Notes: generated by a model not told the origin, from the sequence alone. Shown: positions 42,696-51,973, counted from the stretch's first letter. The stretch: 64,000 nt of DNA from Hornefia porci (GCF_001940235.1 NZ_MJIE01000001.1:1488001-1552000), one strand, 5' to 3'. A program made the numbers and translations.

Positions 42696-43820
42696 CTATC
42701 TGCAGAGCTGCTGTTCGGCCAGCTCTAACGCGGCTCCGATCACCTGATCCATATCGTAATACCGGTATTCCCCCAGACGGCCGCCGAAAATCACTTTAGG
42801 CTCGTTCTTTGCCAGTTCTCTGTATTCTTTGTACAGGGAACTGTTTTTTTCGTCGTTTACCGGATAGTACGGCTCATCTCCCGGCTTCCACTCCGCACTG
42901 TACTCTCTGCTGATGACGGTCTTCGGCAGCGGGTTTCCGTCCTCGTCCCTGCCGAACTCGAACCATTTATGCTCGATAATCCGGGTCCACGGGGTCTCTC
43001 TGTCTGTGTAATTGACTGCGGCGTTCCCCTGGAAATTTTCCCGATCGAGCACCTCGGTTTCAAACCGGACGGACCGGTACTCCAGATTCCCCAGACGGTA
43101 TCCGAAAAACTCATCGATCGCGCCGGTATACACAATCGCGGCCGCGAGGCCGTTCAGTTCTTCTTTGTGCTCCAGATAATCCACCCCCAGACGCACCTCG
43201 ACGCCCCGCAGCATATTCTCCACCATACGTGTATAACCGCCCACAGGGATCCCCTGATAGAGCGCGTTGAAGTAATTATTGTCAAAGGTGTATCGGACCG
43301 GCAGCCTGCGGATAATGAAAGCCGGAAGCTGATCGCAGGGACGCCCCCACTGCTTCTCCGTGTAGCCCCTGATCAGTTTCTCATAGATATCTGTTCCGAC
43401 GAGGCTGATCGCCTGCTCCTCCAGATTTTTCGGGTCCGTGATCCCCGCCTCCCGGCGCTGCCGACGGATTTCTTCCTGCGCTTCCTGCGGCGTCACGACG
43501 CCCCACATTTTATTGAAGGTATACATATTGAAGGGCAGCGAATACAGCTCACCGTGGTAATTCGCCACGGGGGAGTTGGTGAAGCGGTTGAAATTCGCAA
43601 ACTGTCCGACATAATTCCAGACGCGGGAATCGTTGGTATGAAAGATATGAGCGCCATACCGATGCACATGTATCCCTTCGATTTTTTCTGTATAGACATT
43701 GCCGGCCACCTGAGGCCTGCGGTCGATCACCAGCACGCGCTTTCCCGCCTGTCGCGCCCTCTCCGCAAATACAGCGCCGAAAAGTCCGGCGCCCACGATC
43801 AGATAATCATACTGTTTCAT
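42696..43820 (-). CDS. glf: UDP-galactopyranose mutase
   Basis: 374 residues. YDYLIVGAGLFGAVFAERA is the FAD dinucleotide-binding fold. HRYGAHIFHTND and the YTEKQWG motif (about 150) are diagnostic, as are the active-site Arg residues in YTGAIDEFFGY..GNLEYRS. It converts UDP-galactopyranose to UDP-galactofuranose with reduced FAD. GGAGAGAGCA precedes the ATG. It is convergent with the glycosyltransferase; 8 nt separate the stops. Confidence 0.95.
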   Translation of the reverse strand: MKQYDYLIVGAGLFGAVFAERARQAGKRVLVIDRRPQVAGNVYTEKIEGIHVHRYGAHIFHTNDSRVWNYVGQFANFNRFTNSPVANYHGELYSLPFNMYTFNKMWGVVTPQEAQEEIRRQRREAGITDPKNLEEQAISLVGTDIYEKLIRGYTEKQWGRPCDQLPAFIIRRLPVRYTFDNNYFNALYQGIPVGGYTRMVENMLRGVEVRLGVDYLEHKEELNGLAAAIVYTGAIDEFFGYRLGNLEYRSVRFETEVLDRENFQGNAAVNYTDRETPWTRIIEHKWFEFGRDEDGNPLPKTVISREYSAEWKPGDEPYYPVNDEKNSSLYKEYRELAKNEPKVIFGGRLGEYRYYDMDQVIGAALELAEQQLCR

Positions 43821-44043
43821 TGCTCTCTCCGTTTCCCTGATTTAATTCGGCACGATTTCTTCTTTGCCCGCGGAATCCGCCGGTACAAAAGCACGCGCAC
43901 GACGGTTCCGTCCGCGGCAGCGCCCGTTAAGTCCGACAGGGACTCAATGGGCAGATGCTGTTACAATTATTATAGTGGTTCAATGGGCGGACTTCAAGAA
44001 GTTCCGTTGCCTTTGTCCCATTCTCCGGCGTATCGTCATTTTT
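43821..44043. other. Upstream region of glf
   Basis: No gene. TCAATGGGC(A/G)G occurs twice (about 43946 and 43980). The glf promoter could not be placed with confidence. Confidence 0.35.
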
Positions 44044-44140
44044 GTTCCCGTTTCGGAACAGTAATCTAATTTTTAGTAGTTGTGTTCTCATTTCGGAATA
44101 TTAATTTGTTTTCCAGTCATTATATTCTCGTTTCGGAATA
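44044..44140. repeat. Iterated 40-bp repeats with TTCnC-n-TTTCGGAA cores
   Basis: GTTCCCGTTTCGGAACA, GTTCTCATTTCGGAATA and ATTCTCGTTTCGGAATA begin at 44044, 44084 and 44124, exactly 40 bp apart. Spacers of 23 bp are also similar (TAATnT..TTTT.AGT..TT.T). Cores are imperfect dyads (TTCC-N6-GGAA). They precede the promoter at 44184. Confidence 0.85.
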
Positions 44141-44183
44141 TGAGGAACTGCAGGACTAAGGCAAGGACATTCATACATTTCCC

Positions 44184-44212
44184 TTGACATACGTCGGATT
44201 TTTCTGTATGTT
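44184..44212 (+). promoter_or_regulatory. Promoter of the secreted-protein gene
   Basis: TTGACA, 17-bp spacer, TATGTT, about 40 nt before the start codon. Confidence 0.75.
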
Positions 44213-44252
44213 CAAAGCAGGCATTTTCTACGCTCATGAAAAGGAAGTATCT

Positions 44253-44996
44253 ATGAAACCACATTTAAAGGAATTCTTTTGTGCCGTTCTCACATCGGCT
44301 CTGATCGCTTCAACGGTCACCTTTTCCTTTGCGGCATCCCCTCAACCCTTAGAGAAGACCGCAGCAGATATCGAAAAGGCTTCTATTACGCTGTCTGATT
44401 ACAATTACACACACTCCTTTACCGGCAGAAAAGCAATCACAGCCATTGCGGAAACCTACGGGCTGCAGAACCCCGAAGCAATCGAGGAAATTATCTACGT
44501 TCCAATTCAGCAGATTACGGTTTCCGAGAGCGACGAAGGCAATGTGCCAGCCGCCGCCCCGTCTGTTCTGCCTCAGAGTTCTTCAAAAAATAAGTATTAT
44601 GCGAAAAAAAAGGGGAACGAAGAGAAGAAAGGCGAGCTTCTTCGCTCCTCCTGGTACAACTATCCGGGAGGACGAATGAAAATCAGCGAGGAAATTTCTA
44701 CGACGCATACCTTTTCTGCCGCCGCGGGAGTAGACGTTGACGGAAAAACAGTAAAGGCCGCCCTTAAAGCTGCATATGAATTTTCCATCACAAAGAAGCG
44801 AACGATTTCCGACGAGCAGGATGTCGTCGTGAAAAAAGGATGTAAAAGAAACGCACGCGCCTATGTAAATAACAAAATCTATTATTTCAACATCTGGAAG
44901 AAACGAATTCTTCTAAAGGATAAATACTGCGGCAAAGGTCACATAACCAGACCGGTGGGCGTAATATTCGAAATCAGAAAGAACCAGAAGAAATAG
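44253..44996 (+). CDS. Secreted protein of unknown function with Ser/Thr-rich amphipathic strands
   Basis: 247 residues; ATG 44253 follows AAGGA at 7 nt. MKPHLKEFFCAVLTSALIA and a TFSFAA/S cleavage region form a signal peptide. The middle is Ser/Pro/Lys-rich. Residues about 150-200 (EEISTTHTFSAAAGVDVDG, then KAAYEFSITKKRTISDEQDV) alternate polar and apolar residues in two strands, like secreted proteins related to aerolysin-type beta-hairpins. The tail is very basic with Tyr-rich strands and two Cys (about 207 and 234). No anchor, so it is probably released. I do not recognise a specific family. Regulation through the upstream 40-bp repeats is plausible. Confidence 0.7.
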   Translation: MKPHLKEFFCAVLTSALIASTVTFSFAASPQPLEKTAADIEKASITLSDYNYTHSFTGRKAITAIAETYGLQNPEAIEEIIYVPIQQITVSESDEGNVPAAAPSVLPQSSSKNKYYAKKKGNEEKKGELLRSSWYNYPGGRMKISEEISTTHTFSAAAGVDVDGKTVKAALKAAYEFSITKKRTISDEQDVVVKKGCKRNARAYVNNKIYYFNIWKKRILLKDKYCGKGHITRPVGVIFEIRKNQKK

Positions 44997-45093
44997 AAGC
45001 CCGTTCATTCATGCGGTCAGTCTTGCCCCGCCGGATATCCGATGAGCTTAATGCGTGCGGTCGGCTTATTCGCCGCGCCGCGGCGCACGCCAC

Positions 45094-45134
45094 TTTAAAA
45101 CCCCCGGAAATCAACCGATTCCGGGGGTTTAAAG
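45094..45134 (-). terminator. Terminator of the rplM-rpsI operon
   Basis: AACCCCCGGAA / TTCCGGGGGTTTT with A/T runs on both sides; works for both strands. Confidence 0.9.
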
Positions 45135-45163
45135 TTTCGACAGTTCTTCTTCGGTAACTGAGA

Positions 45164-45559
45164 CTAACGCTTCGAGAACTGGGATGCTTTACGGGCTTTC
45201 TTGAGTCCGTATTTCTTTCTTTCCTTCATTCTCGGGTCTCTGGTCAGGAACCCTGCGGCCTTCAGCGGCGCTCTGTAAGCATCCGCATCCGCCTCGCACA
45301 GCGCTCTGGAGATTCCGTGTCTCAGCGCGCCCGCCTGACCGGTCAGTCCGCCGCCGTTCACCAGTGCGATGACGTCGAACTTCCCTTCCGCTCCGGCAAC
45401 GCCGAAGGGTCTCACGACTTCCTGTCTCAGCAGTTCTGCCGGGAAATAATCATTCAGGTCTTTTTTGTTAATCGTTACCTTTCCGGTTCCAGGGAGCAGT
45501 CTGACTCTGGCAACGGAAGATTTTCTTCTGCCTGTTCCACGATACTGTGTCTTAGCCAT
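45164..45559 (-). CDS. rpsI: 30S ribosomal protein S9
   Basis: 131 residues, standard length. [20 protein letters not shown] at the start, [17 protein letters not shown] and the C-terminal [12 protein letters not shown], whose final Arg reaches the ribosomal P site, identify S9. It lies 18 nt behind rplM, the usual pair. Confidence 0.98.
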   Translation of the reverse strand: MAKTQYRGTGRRKSSVARVRLLPGTGKVTINKKDLNDYFPAELLRQEVVRPFGVAGAEGKFDVIALVNGGGLTGQAGALRHGISRALCEADADAYRAPLKAAGFLTRDPRMKERKKYGLKKARKASQFSKR

Positions 45560-45577
45560 ATTCTATTCCTCCCTTTC

Positions 45578-46006
45578 CTAAAATTCCAGTGGTTCCGGCT
45601 TCTGAGCCGCATGCTTGTGCTCAGGGCCTGCGTAAACGTGTAACTTCTTGAACATCTGTCTGCCGAGCTTGCCCTCCGGGAGCATGCCCTTTACTGCATG
45701 ACGGATAATTTCCTCAGGCTTCTTCGCCTGCATTTCCTCGAACGTTACTTCCTTCTTACCACCCGGGAATCCGGAATACGATACATAGGTCTTCTCTTTT
45801 CTCTTCTTTCCGGTAACGCTGACCTTTTCCGCATTGACGACAATCACGTTGTCGCCGCAGTCAACGTGCGGAGTATACGTCGGTTTGTTCTTTCCTCTCA
45901 GGACAGACGCGACCTCTGAAGCCAGTCTTCCGAGAGTTTTGCCTTCTGCATCGACAACGTACCATTTACGCTGCACTTCCGCAGGCTTAGCAATGTAAGA
46001 TTTCAT
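45578..46006 (-). CDS. rplM: 50S ribosomal protein L13
   Basis: 142 residues, standard length. [20 protein letters not shown], then [12 protein letters not shown] and [20 protein letters not shown] are L13 signatures. GAAAGGAAGC precedes the ATG. First gene of the rplM-rpsI operon, preceded by a leader of about 190 nt. Confidence 0.98.
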   Translation of the reverse strand: MKSYIAKPAEVQRKWYVVDAEGKTLGRLASEVASVLRGKNKPTYTPHVDCGDNVIVVNAEKVSVTGKKRKEKTYVSYSGFPGGKKEVTFEEMQAKKPEEIIRHAVKGMLPEGKLGRQMFKKLHVYAGPEHKHAAQKPEPLEF

Positions 46007-46200
46007 GTTGCTTCCTTTCTGCCTACTGGGAATCCCTCCGGGATTCTGTTTCGGCCCTGCCTACTGAGATCGAACGGGTTTGGAAATCGATCCTGGTCGG
46101 CATCGCTAAAATTGATTCAGCTCGCAAGGCTTCCGGTACGCACAGTGGTTCAGTCCTGCCTGACCTGCCCGCGACAAAAACAGGCGTCTGCGTAGACGCA
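46007..46200 (-). promoter_or_regulatory. 5' leader of the rplM operon
   Basis: About 190 nt lie between the promoter and rplM. It contains GCGTCTACGCAGACGC near the 5' end and GAATCCCGGAGGGATTC before the start, plus a doubled (A/C)AGTAGGCAG(A/G) word. It may hold an autoregulatory L13 leader, but I could not match a known structure. Confidence 0.4.
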
Positions 46201-46206
46201 TCATTT

Positions 46207-46235
46207 ATTATATAGCAGCGCCGCGAAGAAATCAA
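46207..46235 (-). promoter_or_regulatory. rplM promoter
   Basis: Minus strand TTGATT, 17-bp spacer, TATAAT. Confidence 0.8.
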
Positions 46236-46285
46236 GCATTTTATCACAAAGCGCAGCACAGCTTTTTTCAAAGGCCGCCGCACAT

Positions 46286-48631
46286 TCAATGACGCTTTCT
46301 CTGTCTCGCTTCTCTTCCGAGGAAGTTTTCAACAAAGGCTGTGAATTTGTAGAAATAGCGGAAAACCGCCTCGGTCGCCATCATGAACACCACCAGGAGC
46401 AGCGCGCACTGCCAGTTCACCGGGCTGATGCCGAACAGTGAATTGTGGAAAATGATCATATAGAAGAATCCTGCCACCATAACGACCATCATGCCGAGAT
46501 GCAGCCGGTTCATGGGCTTCGCGACCCGTGCCAGAATCATGAACTCCACCAGCGCCACCAGGGCGGAGCTCGCAGTGGAAATCATGCTGGCCTTCAGCTC
46601 GAGCACATCGCCGAACACCAGCAGACAGCTGACGGAGAGGAACAAAGTAATCCCCGCCGGCGCGGCCATCCGGAAGACATTGCCGAGGAAGCTGCCCCGT
46701 ATCCTGTCTCTGTTCGGTTCCAGGGAGAGCACAAAGCTCGGGATCCCGATGGTGAACATGCTGATAAGCGTAATCTGCGAAGGCTTCAGCGGATATTGCA
46801 GAACACTGACAAGGGAGAACATCGCCAGGAGCAGCGAAAAGATATTCTTGGTCAGATACAGCGTTGCAGTTTTGATGATGTTATTGACCACCCGACGCCC
46901 CTCCGCAACGACCAGCGGCATCCTCGAAAAATCGGAATCCATCAGAACAAGCTGTGCGGCGTTAGAGGCGGCCTCGCTGCCGGAGGCCATAGCGATGGAG
47001 ATGTCCGCGTCCCGCAGCGCCAGAATGTCGTTCACGCCGTCGCCGGTCATGCCGACGGTCTTCCCCTGTTTCTGGAGCCCTTTGACGAACATCCGCTTCT
47101 GCTCCGGCGTGACACGTCCGAACACCGTGTAGCGGCCGACCGCACGGTCAACGTCATCCTGAGATTTCAGCGTTCTGGCGTCCACATAATTCTGTGCGTC
47201 AGCGATGCCCGCCTCCTGCGCCACATTGGAAACCGTCACCGGATTATCTCCCGAGATCACCTTCACATCCACTCCGTTTTCTGCGAAATACTCAAAAGTG
47301 GGCTTTGCACCTTCCCGGATGGGATTGACCAGCAGAATCAGAGCCAGCAGCCGGACCTCCTCCGTCAGAGTCTGCCCTCTAGGCTCTTCCCTGCTGCGGG
47401 CGAACGCGAGAACCCGGTAGCCCTGTTCGCTGACAGACTGAATGTATTCACTGTAACGGGAGAAATTTTCTCCCAGCACAAACTCCGGCGCGCCGAGAAC
47501 AAAATTGCCGTCCTCATAGCTCGCGCCGCAGTATTTGTATTTCGAGGAAAATCCGCAGACGTGGAAGGGCTCTCTTCCCAGACCGTCCGTGAAGTAATTC
47601 TGCAGAGCCGCCATAGTGATATTGTCGCGGCTCTGACTCTGCGCCAGATCTGCGATATAGGGGCGCAGCGCCTCCTCTGAATATTCCTTTGTGGCAGATT
47701 TCAGTCCTGCCACCTGCATCTCGTTCTCCGTGATGGTTCCTGTTTTGTCCACGCACAGCACATCCACCCGCGCCAGTGTCTCAATACAGCGCATATTCTG
47801 AACCAGGACGTCGCTCTGGGCAAGGCGCATGGCGCTGACGACCATCGCGATGCTGGCCATCATGTACAAACCTTCGGGGATCATTCCCAGAACCGCCGCC
47901 ACCATGGCGATCACGCTGGCACGGAAGGACAGACCCTGAATGGCGATCTGCTGGAACATCAGGATTCCGCCGATGGGGATGATGGCAACGCCGATGAACA
48001 TTACAAGCCGGTCCAGGGATTTCACCATCTGAGACTGATTGTCGTTCTTCTTCTGACGGGTCGCCTCCTCCGTCAGCCGGTTGATATAGGAATGCTTTCC
48101 GACCGCAGTGAGGCGGGCAGCGCATTCGCCGGAAACCACAAAGCTTCCGGACATCAGTTCATCGCCGGGACGCTTTTCGATCTCATCGGACTCTCCGGTG
48201 ATCAGAGCCTCATTGACGCTGACACTTCCGTCCTCCACCCGCGCGTCCGCCGGAATCTGGTTGCCGGCTCCCAGAACGACCACATCGTCCAGCACCAGAC
48301 GGTCGGTGTCCACCTCCTGCCGGCGTCCGTCCCGAATCGCGATACTCTTGGGCATCTTGGAGAATTTCAGATTGTCCAGCGTATTCTTGGAGCGGATCTC
48401 CTGGTAGATGCCGATGCCGGTGTTGGCGAAGATAATCAGCATGAAAGAAAGGTCCTTGAATGATCCCACAACAATAAGCAGGACAGCCAGAACTGTGAAT
48501 ATGAGATTGAAATACGTAAAAATATTGGATTTTACAATTTCATTCACTGATCTGGTGGAGGAGGACACCTCCTCATTCACCTTGCCCTGCTTTACTCTTT
48601 CCTGTACTTCCTGTGTAGTTAATCCCGTCAT
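46286..48631 (-). CDS. P-type cation-transporting ATPase, CtpE/PacL-like
   Basis: 781 residues from ATG 48631. Landmarks: actuator ITGESDE (about 145), PEGLYMMASIAM in helix 4, phosphorylation site CVDKTGTITENE (about 295), TGDGVNDILALRDADISIAM (about 533). Ten helices in all. There is no N-terminal metal-binding domain, so it is not a heavy-metal pump; sequence resembles CtpE-like calcium/cation ATPases of P2/P3 type. The ribosome-binding site is weak or distant (AAGGAG about 15 nt upstream), so the start may be slightly different. The ion is not determined. Confidence 0.85.
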   Translation of the reverse strand: MTGLTTQEVQERVKQGKVNEEVSSSTRSVNEIVKSNIFTYFNLIFTVLAVLLIVVGSFKDLSFMLIIFANTGIGIYQEIRSKNTLDNLKFSKMPKSIAIRDGRRQEVDTDRLVLDDVVVLGAGNQIPADARVEDGSVSVNEALITGESDEIEKRPGDELMSGSFVVSGECAARLTAVGKHSYINRLTEEATRQKKNDNQSQMVKSLDRLVMFIGVAIIPIGGILMFQQIAIQGLSFRASVIAMVAAVLGMIPEGLYMMASIAMVVSAMRLAQSDVLVQNMRCIETLARVDVLCVDKTGTITENEMQVAGLKSATKEYSEEALRPYIADLAQSQSRDNITMAALQNYFTDGLGREPFHVCGFSSKYKYCGASYEDGNFVLGAPEFVLGENFSRYSEYIQSVSEQGYRVLAFARSREEPRGQTLTEEVRLLALILLVNPIREGAKPTFEYFAENGVDVKVISGDNPVTVSNVAQEAGIADAQNYVDARTLKSQDDVDRAVGRYTVFGRVTPEQKRMFVKGLQKQGKTVGMTGDGVNDILALRDADISIAMASGSEAASNAAQLVLMDSDFSRMPLVVAEGRRVVNNIIKTATLYLTKNIFSLLLAMFSLVSVLQYPLKPSQITLISMFTIGIPSFVLSLEPNRDRIRGSFLGNVFRMAAPAGITLFLSVSCLLVFGDVLELKASMISTASSALVALVEFMILARVAKPMNRLHLGMMVVMVAGFFYMIIFHNSLFGISPVNWQCALLLVVFMMATEAVFRYFYKFTAFVENFLGREARQRKRH

Positions 48632-48708
48632 ATTTTTTCTTCTGCGCTCCTTCTGACAATACAATCATTCTAACATAATCTGATGATTGGTCAATAGGGG
48701 CGGAGCGG

Positions 48709-49284
48709 TCACAGCCGGCTGTCGATATACCGGCGCGCAGCCTCCTCGATCTTGCAGCATTTGTCATAGCAGTCCGCAATGTCGGCCCCGCAGCAGATCA
48801 TGCCATGGTGAGACATGATGCAGCCGGAGGCGCTGCCCAGAGCGGCCAGCGTGTTTCTCGTCAGCTTCTTCGTTCCGGCCAGTCCGTACCGGGCGATTTT
48901 CAGTCCGCGGCCGATGTCCCCGGCCAGTTCAGGGTCCTCCACCTCCAGAGGCATCTCTGCCGCGGCAAAAATGCTGCAGTATTTGGAATGAGTGTGGATC
49001 ACCGCGCCCACCTCAGGCCTCGATGCATAAATTCCGCCGTGGAGCGCTTTCTCTGACGTGGGCTTCTGCGCGCCCTGCCAGTCCAGAGTTTCGATTTCCA
49101 CCAGAACCATATCCTCCGGCGTCACCCTTTCGTAATCCAGTCCGGACGGGGTACAGATCATGAGCCGGTCATCCAGACGAACCGAAAGATTCCCCCAGGT
49201 TCCCTGGACCAGCCCCGTTTCAAGCAGCCTGCGGCCGTATTCCACAAGGAATTCCCGGCCCTCTCTTTCATCCTTCAGTATCAT
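48709..49284 (-). CDS. Class II aldolase/adducin-family protein, predicted active
   Basis: 191 residues. QGTWGNLSVRLDDRLMICTPSG (substrate phosphate/carbonyl pocket), the acid Glu in SEKALHGGIY (about 80), zinc-ligand pair in VIHTHSKYCS (about 96-98) and a third His in CIMSHHGMICCG match L-fuculose- and L-ribulose-phosphate aldolases/epimerases. All metal ligands are present. Its 5' end overlaps the 3' end of a related but degenerate gene by 17 nt. Substrate is unknown; the neighbouring aminotransferase suggests an amino- or keto-compound. Confidence 0.83.
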   Translation of the reverse strand: MILKDEREGREFLVEYGRRLLETGLVQGTWGNLSVRLDDRLMICTPSGLDYERVTPEDMVLVEIETLDWQGAQKPTSEKALHGGIYASRPEVGAVIHTHSKYCSIFAAAEMPLEVEDPELAGDIGRGLKIARYGLAGTKKLTRNTLAALGSASGCIMSHHGMICCGADIADCYDKCCKIEEAARRYIDSRL

Positions 49285-49882
49285 CCTTGTGCTCCTTCTC
49301 TGCCTTTGAATATTTTCTGCGATAGATCTGATGCATCAGCCTGCAGTCCAGCGAGCCGATGGGCTTCGCACCGCCGATAACCGCCGCCTTCAGAATCACC
49401 TCGGCGGATTTCTCCAGCACCGTCATCGCCACATAAGCCTCGTACAGATTTCTGCCGCAGGTAATCGCATAGCCGCCGGACTCTTCCGGATGCACCAGCA
49501 CCGCCTCCGCACTCTTCAGCGCCCGGGAAATTCCCCGGAACGTCCGCGGCACGATTCTGGCTTCCTGCCCGATAATCTGCGCCATATCGTCCAGAACCGC
49601 GGGAATCTTCCGGCGGGAGGCAACACAGATCCCCACATAGGGCGTTCGCGACAAAATCATCGCCCGGTCCTCCCGGAACGCCATCAGCACGTCCTTCTCC
49701 ACTGACGGCTGATTGGTGATATCAATGATATCCTCCTCCGTCAATGATGAAAAATCCGCATCCTCCTCGGTCGCCAGACACCGGTCGCCGACGCGCACCA
49801 GAATCTGCGGGTGTCTCCCCGTCGAATAGGGAAGCGCATTCATCATCGATGCATACTTCACAATCACATCTTTCATTTCCAT
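49268..49882 (-). CDS. Class II aldolase-like protein lacking metal ligands
   Basis: 204 residues. It follows the same plan as the next gene: N-terminal helix, VLMAFREDRAMILSRTPYVGICVASRRKIP, VLVHPEESGGYAITCGRNLY and EAYVAMTVLEKSAEVILKAA. The HTHS pair is replaced by RTPY and the last HHG by VHPEESGG, so zinc binding and catalysis as an aldolase are unlikely. It may be a structural or regulatory partner of the active paralogue, with which it overlaps by 17 nt. Family assignment rests on the helix after the lost His and on context, so it is moderate. Confidence 0.62.
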   Translation of the reverse strand: MEMKDVIVKYASMMNALPYSTGRHPQILVRVGDRCLATEEDADFSSLTEEDIIDITNQPSVEKDVLMAFREDRAMILSRTPYVGICVASRRKIPAVLDDMAQIIGQEARIVPRTFRGISRALKSAEAVLVHPEESGGYAITCGRNLYEAYVAMTVLEKSAEVILKAAVIGGAKPIGSLDCRLMHQIYRRKYSKAEKEHKDDTEG

Positions 49883-49897
49883 TCTTTTTTCCTGTCT

Positions 49898-51394
49898 TTA
49901 TTTTCTCACACCTTTATTTGTTCTCGCCACATGCCGGAACACTTCCTCGAACCGGTCCAGCGCGTCGTCGATCACTTCGTCCGTATCTGCCAGCGAGGTG
50001 TACAGCCGGCTTCCCGCCAGAGTGACGATGCCGTTGGCCATATAAGCGGCTCCCATACGCTCCATCGATTCCTTGCGGGCAATCATTATATCTTTGTTCA
50101 GAAGGAGCCCGACCGCCGACTTTCCGATGAAATAGGAGGAATAGTCGTAGCTCATGGCGCCGGTGCATTCCAGATGCACGATACTCCCCTGGTTGTATGC
50201 GACAAAGGGAAGGCTGTACTGCTCTATGAGCTTCCGGAGTCCGTCAGTCAGCCGGTCGCCGGCCCTTCCCGCCTTCTCGCAGGCATTGGTTTTCTCGATC
50301 TCGCAGATCGCCGTATATCCTGCCAGCGCCGACAGAGGATTGGCTGCCAGCGTTCCGCCGACATATGCTTTGTGCTTCATGGTGCCTACGCCTGCCGCCA
50401 TCAGCCCGGCGTATTCCTTCTTCCCGCCGACGCCCCCGGCTCCCGGAAAACCACCCGCAACAATTTTTCCGAAGCAGGTCAGATCCGGCACCACGTCGAA
50501 GTACTCCTGCGCGCCGCCCAGCGCCACGCGGAAGCCCGTGACCACCTCATCGAATACCAGCAGCGCGCCGTACATGTCGCACAGCCTGCGAATGCCCTGG
50601 TTGTAGTCGCGCGCCACCGGTCTGGTACCGCTCTCCGGACCCACCGGCTCAACGATCACAGCCGCCGTGCCTCCCCGCAGACGGTTGATCCGCAGGAAAT
50701 TCTCCAGCATGTTCAGATCGTTGGGACGCACCTCGTCCACATATGCGAAAAGCTTGCGGGGAATTCCGTGGGATTCCATCAGATTTCTGCTGCCGGGAAT
50801 CTTCAGCCCGTACACCATCTGATCGCTCCATCCGTGATAGCCGCCGCCGATCTTGATGATTCTTTTGTGCCCCGTCGCGATACGCGAGATCCGCAGCGCC
50901 GCCATGACCGACTCCGTGCCGCTCCCCAGCATCCGGAACATCTCCACGTTCGGCATGCACTGATGGATCTTCCTGGCGATCATCAGCTCAGCCTCATGGA
51001 GCAGACCGGTCACCGGGCCGCAGGTGTTCAGCAGTCCGATCGCCGCATCCCGTATCGCCGGATAGTTGCTCCCCAGGATGGTCGGCCCTCCGGCCTGCAG
51101 AAAATCGATGTAGCGGTTTCCGTCCCTGTCGTACAGATAAGCTCCCTCCGCCCTGTCGAAACAGACCGGAAACGGCTTGTTGAACGCGAGATTATGCTGT
51201 ACGCCCCCCGGGATGTACTGTTTCGCTTCCTCATAGATCTTCCGGGAGCCAGCGCACTTCTCGTCGTAATACTTCAGAATCGTATCCTCATAATATTCGT
51301 CTGTGACCTCATAAATCGGCAGACTCGTAAGATGAGACAGTTTCCGGTTGATCTCCCTCGGATTGTCCCAACGGCTGATACCGCAGTTGTTCAT
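49898..51394 (-). CDS. Class III (GSA-like) PLP-dependent aminotransferase or aminomutase
   Basis: 498 residues. An unusual 65-residue N-terminal extension precedes the core, which resembles glutamate-1-semialdehyde aminomutase: PGGVQHNLAF, YLYDRDGNRYIDFLQAGG, GSGTESVMAALRISR, GYHGWSDQM, IVEPVGPESG, VFDEVVTGFR and the PLP Lys in CFGKIVAGGFPG. HemL itself is about 430 residues and normally sits with haem genes, so a catabolic transaminase or mutase acting on an unknown amine is more likely. GGAGG lies 9 nt before ATG. The TetR and GtrA genes lie upstream and two aldolase-family genes downstream. Confidence 0.8.
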   Translation of the reverse strand: MNNCGISRWDNPREINRKLSHLTSLPIYEVTDEYYEDTILKYYDEKCAGSRKIYEEAKQYIPGGVQHNLAFNKPFPVCFDRAEGAYLYDRDGNRYIDFLQAGGPTILGSNYPAIRDAAIGLLNTCGPVTGLLHEAELMIARKIHQCMPNVEMFRMLGSGTESVMAALRISRIATGHKRIIKIGGGYHGWSDQMVYGLKIPGSRNLMESHGIPRKLFAYVDEVRPNDLNMLENFLRINRLRGGTAAVIVEPVGPESGTRPVARDYNQGIRRLCDMYGALLVFDEVVTGFRVALGGAQEYFDVVPDLTCFGKIVAGGFPGAGGVGGKKEYAGLMAAGVGTMKHKAYVGGTLAANPLSALAGYTAICEIEKTNACEKAGRAGDRLTDGLRKLIEQYSLPFVAYNQGSIVHLECTGAMSYDYSSYFIGKSAVGLLLNKDIMIARKESMERMGAAYMANGIVTLAGSRLYTSLADTDEVIDDALDRFEEVFRHVARTNKGVRK

Positions 51395-51430
51395 AATTTG
51401 TCACCTCCGCGCCGGCACTTTTCGTGTCGT

Positions 51431-51973
51431 CTACAAAATACTGTTCGCCATTTCGTTGAATTTTCTCTTCATCTTTCTGCGGTCGAACTCATAGTTATTG
51501 ATGAAGTAATGATTAACCAGCCCATAATAAATTCCGGTGAGCTGGATGACCTTCTGCTCCTTTTCCCGATCCGGCATATCCGGCAGATTATCCGCGATAA
51601 CCTTTTCCAGCTTGGCCAGGGACGGGCGCTCCTGTTCACTGATAATGCTGTTCGCCACGAGCTTGGCGGTCAGCACCGGATAGTTGCAGGTGTCGTCGAT
51701 CAGCATCTCGAACATGGAACGGATCAGATCCTCGCCCTCCTGTCTGGAATCTCCGCAATAGGAGAGCACATCGTTCACTTCCTGCTCCATCACCGCGAGC
51801 ATCAGCTCGTTGATTGTGGAGAAATGATTGAAGATCGTCGTTCTGCACATGTCCGCCCGTGTGGCGATATCGTTGAATGTTACGTGATTCAGTCCCTTCT
51901 CTTCAAACAGTTCCTTCGCCGCATGCATGATGATCATTCTGCTGCGCGCCCGTTTTCCTCTAATTTCCGGCAT
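51431..51973 (-). CDS. TetR/AcrR-family regulator
   Basis: 180 residues. The N-terminal HTH is clear: IIMHAAKELFEEKGLNHVTF, NDIATRADMCRTTIFNHFST. The C-terminal domain is helical. It overlaps gtrA by 14 nt and lies 36 nt before the aminotransferase, so it is inside the transcription unit and probably autoregulates it. Ligand unknown. Confidence 0.87.
   Translation of the reverse strand: MPEIRGKRARSRMIIMHAAKELFEEKGLNHVTFNDIATRADMCRTTIFNHFSTINELMLAVMEQEVNDVLSYCGDSRQEGEDLIRSMFEMLIDDTCNYPVLTAKLVANSIISEQERPSLAKLEKVIADNLPDMPDREKEQKVIQLTGIYYGLVNHYFINNYEFDRRKMKRKFNEMANSIL

Noticed and set aside
44044..44140. CRISPR-like array
   Set aside because: Spacing is regular, but the repeats are only about 17 bp and imperfect, the spacers resemble each other, and there are no cas genes.
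46445..47680. 411-codon plus-strand open frame opposite the P-type ATPase
   Set aside because: Antisense to DKTGT- and GDGVND-containing sequence; no independent support.
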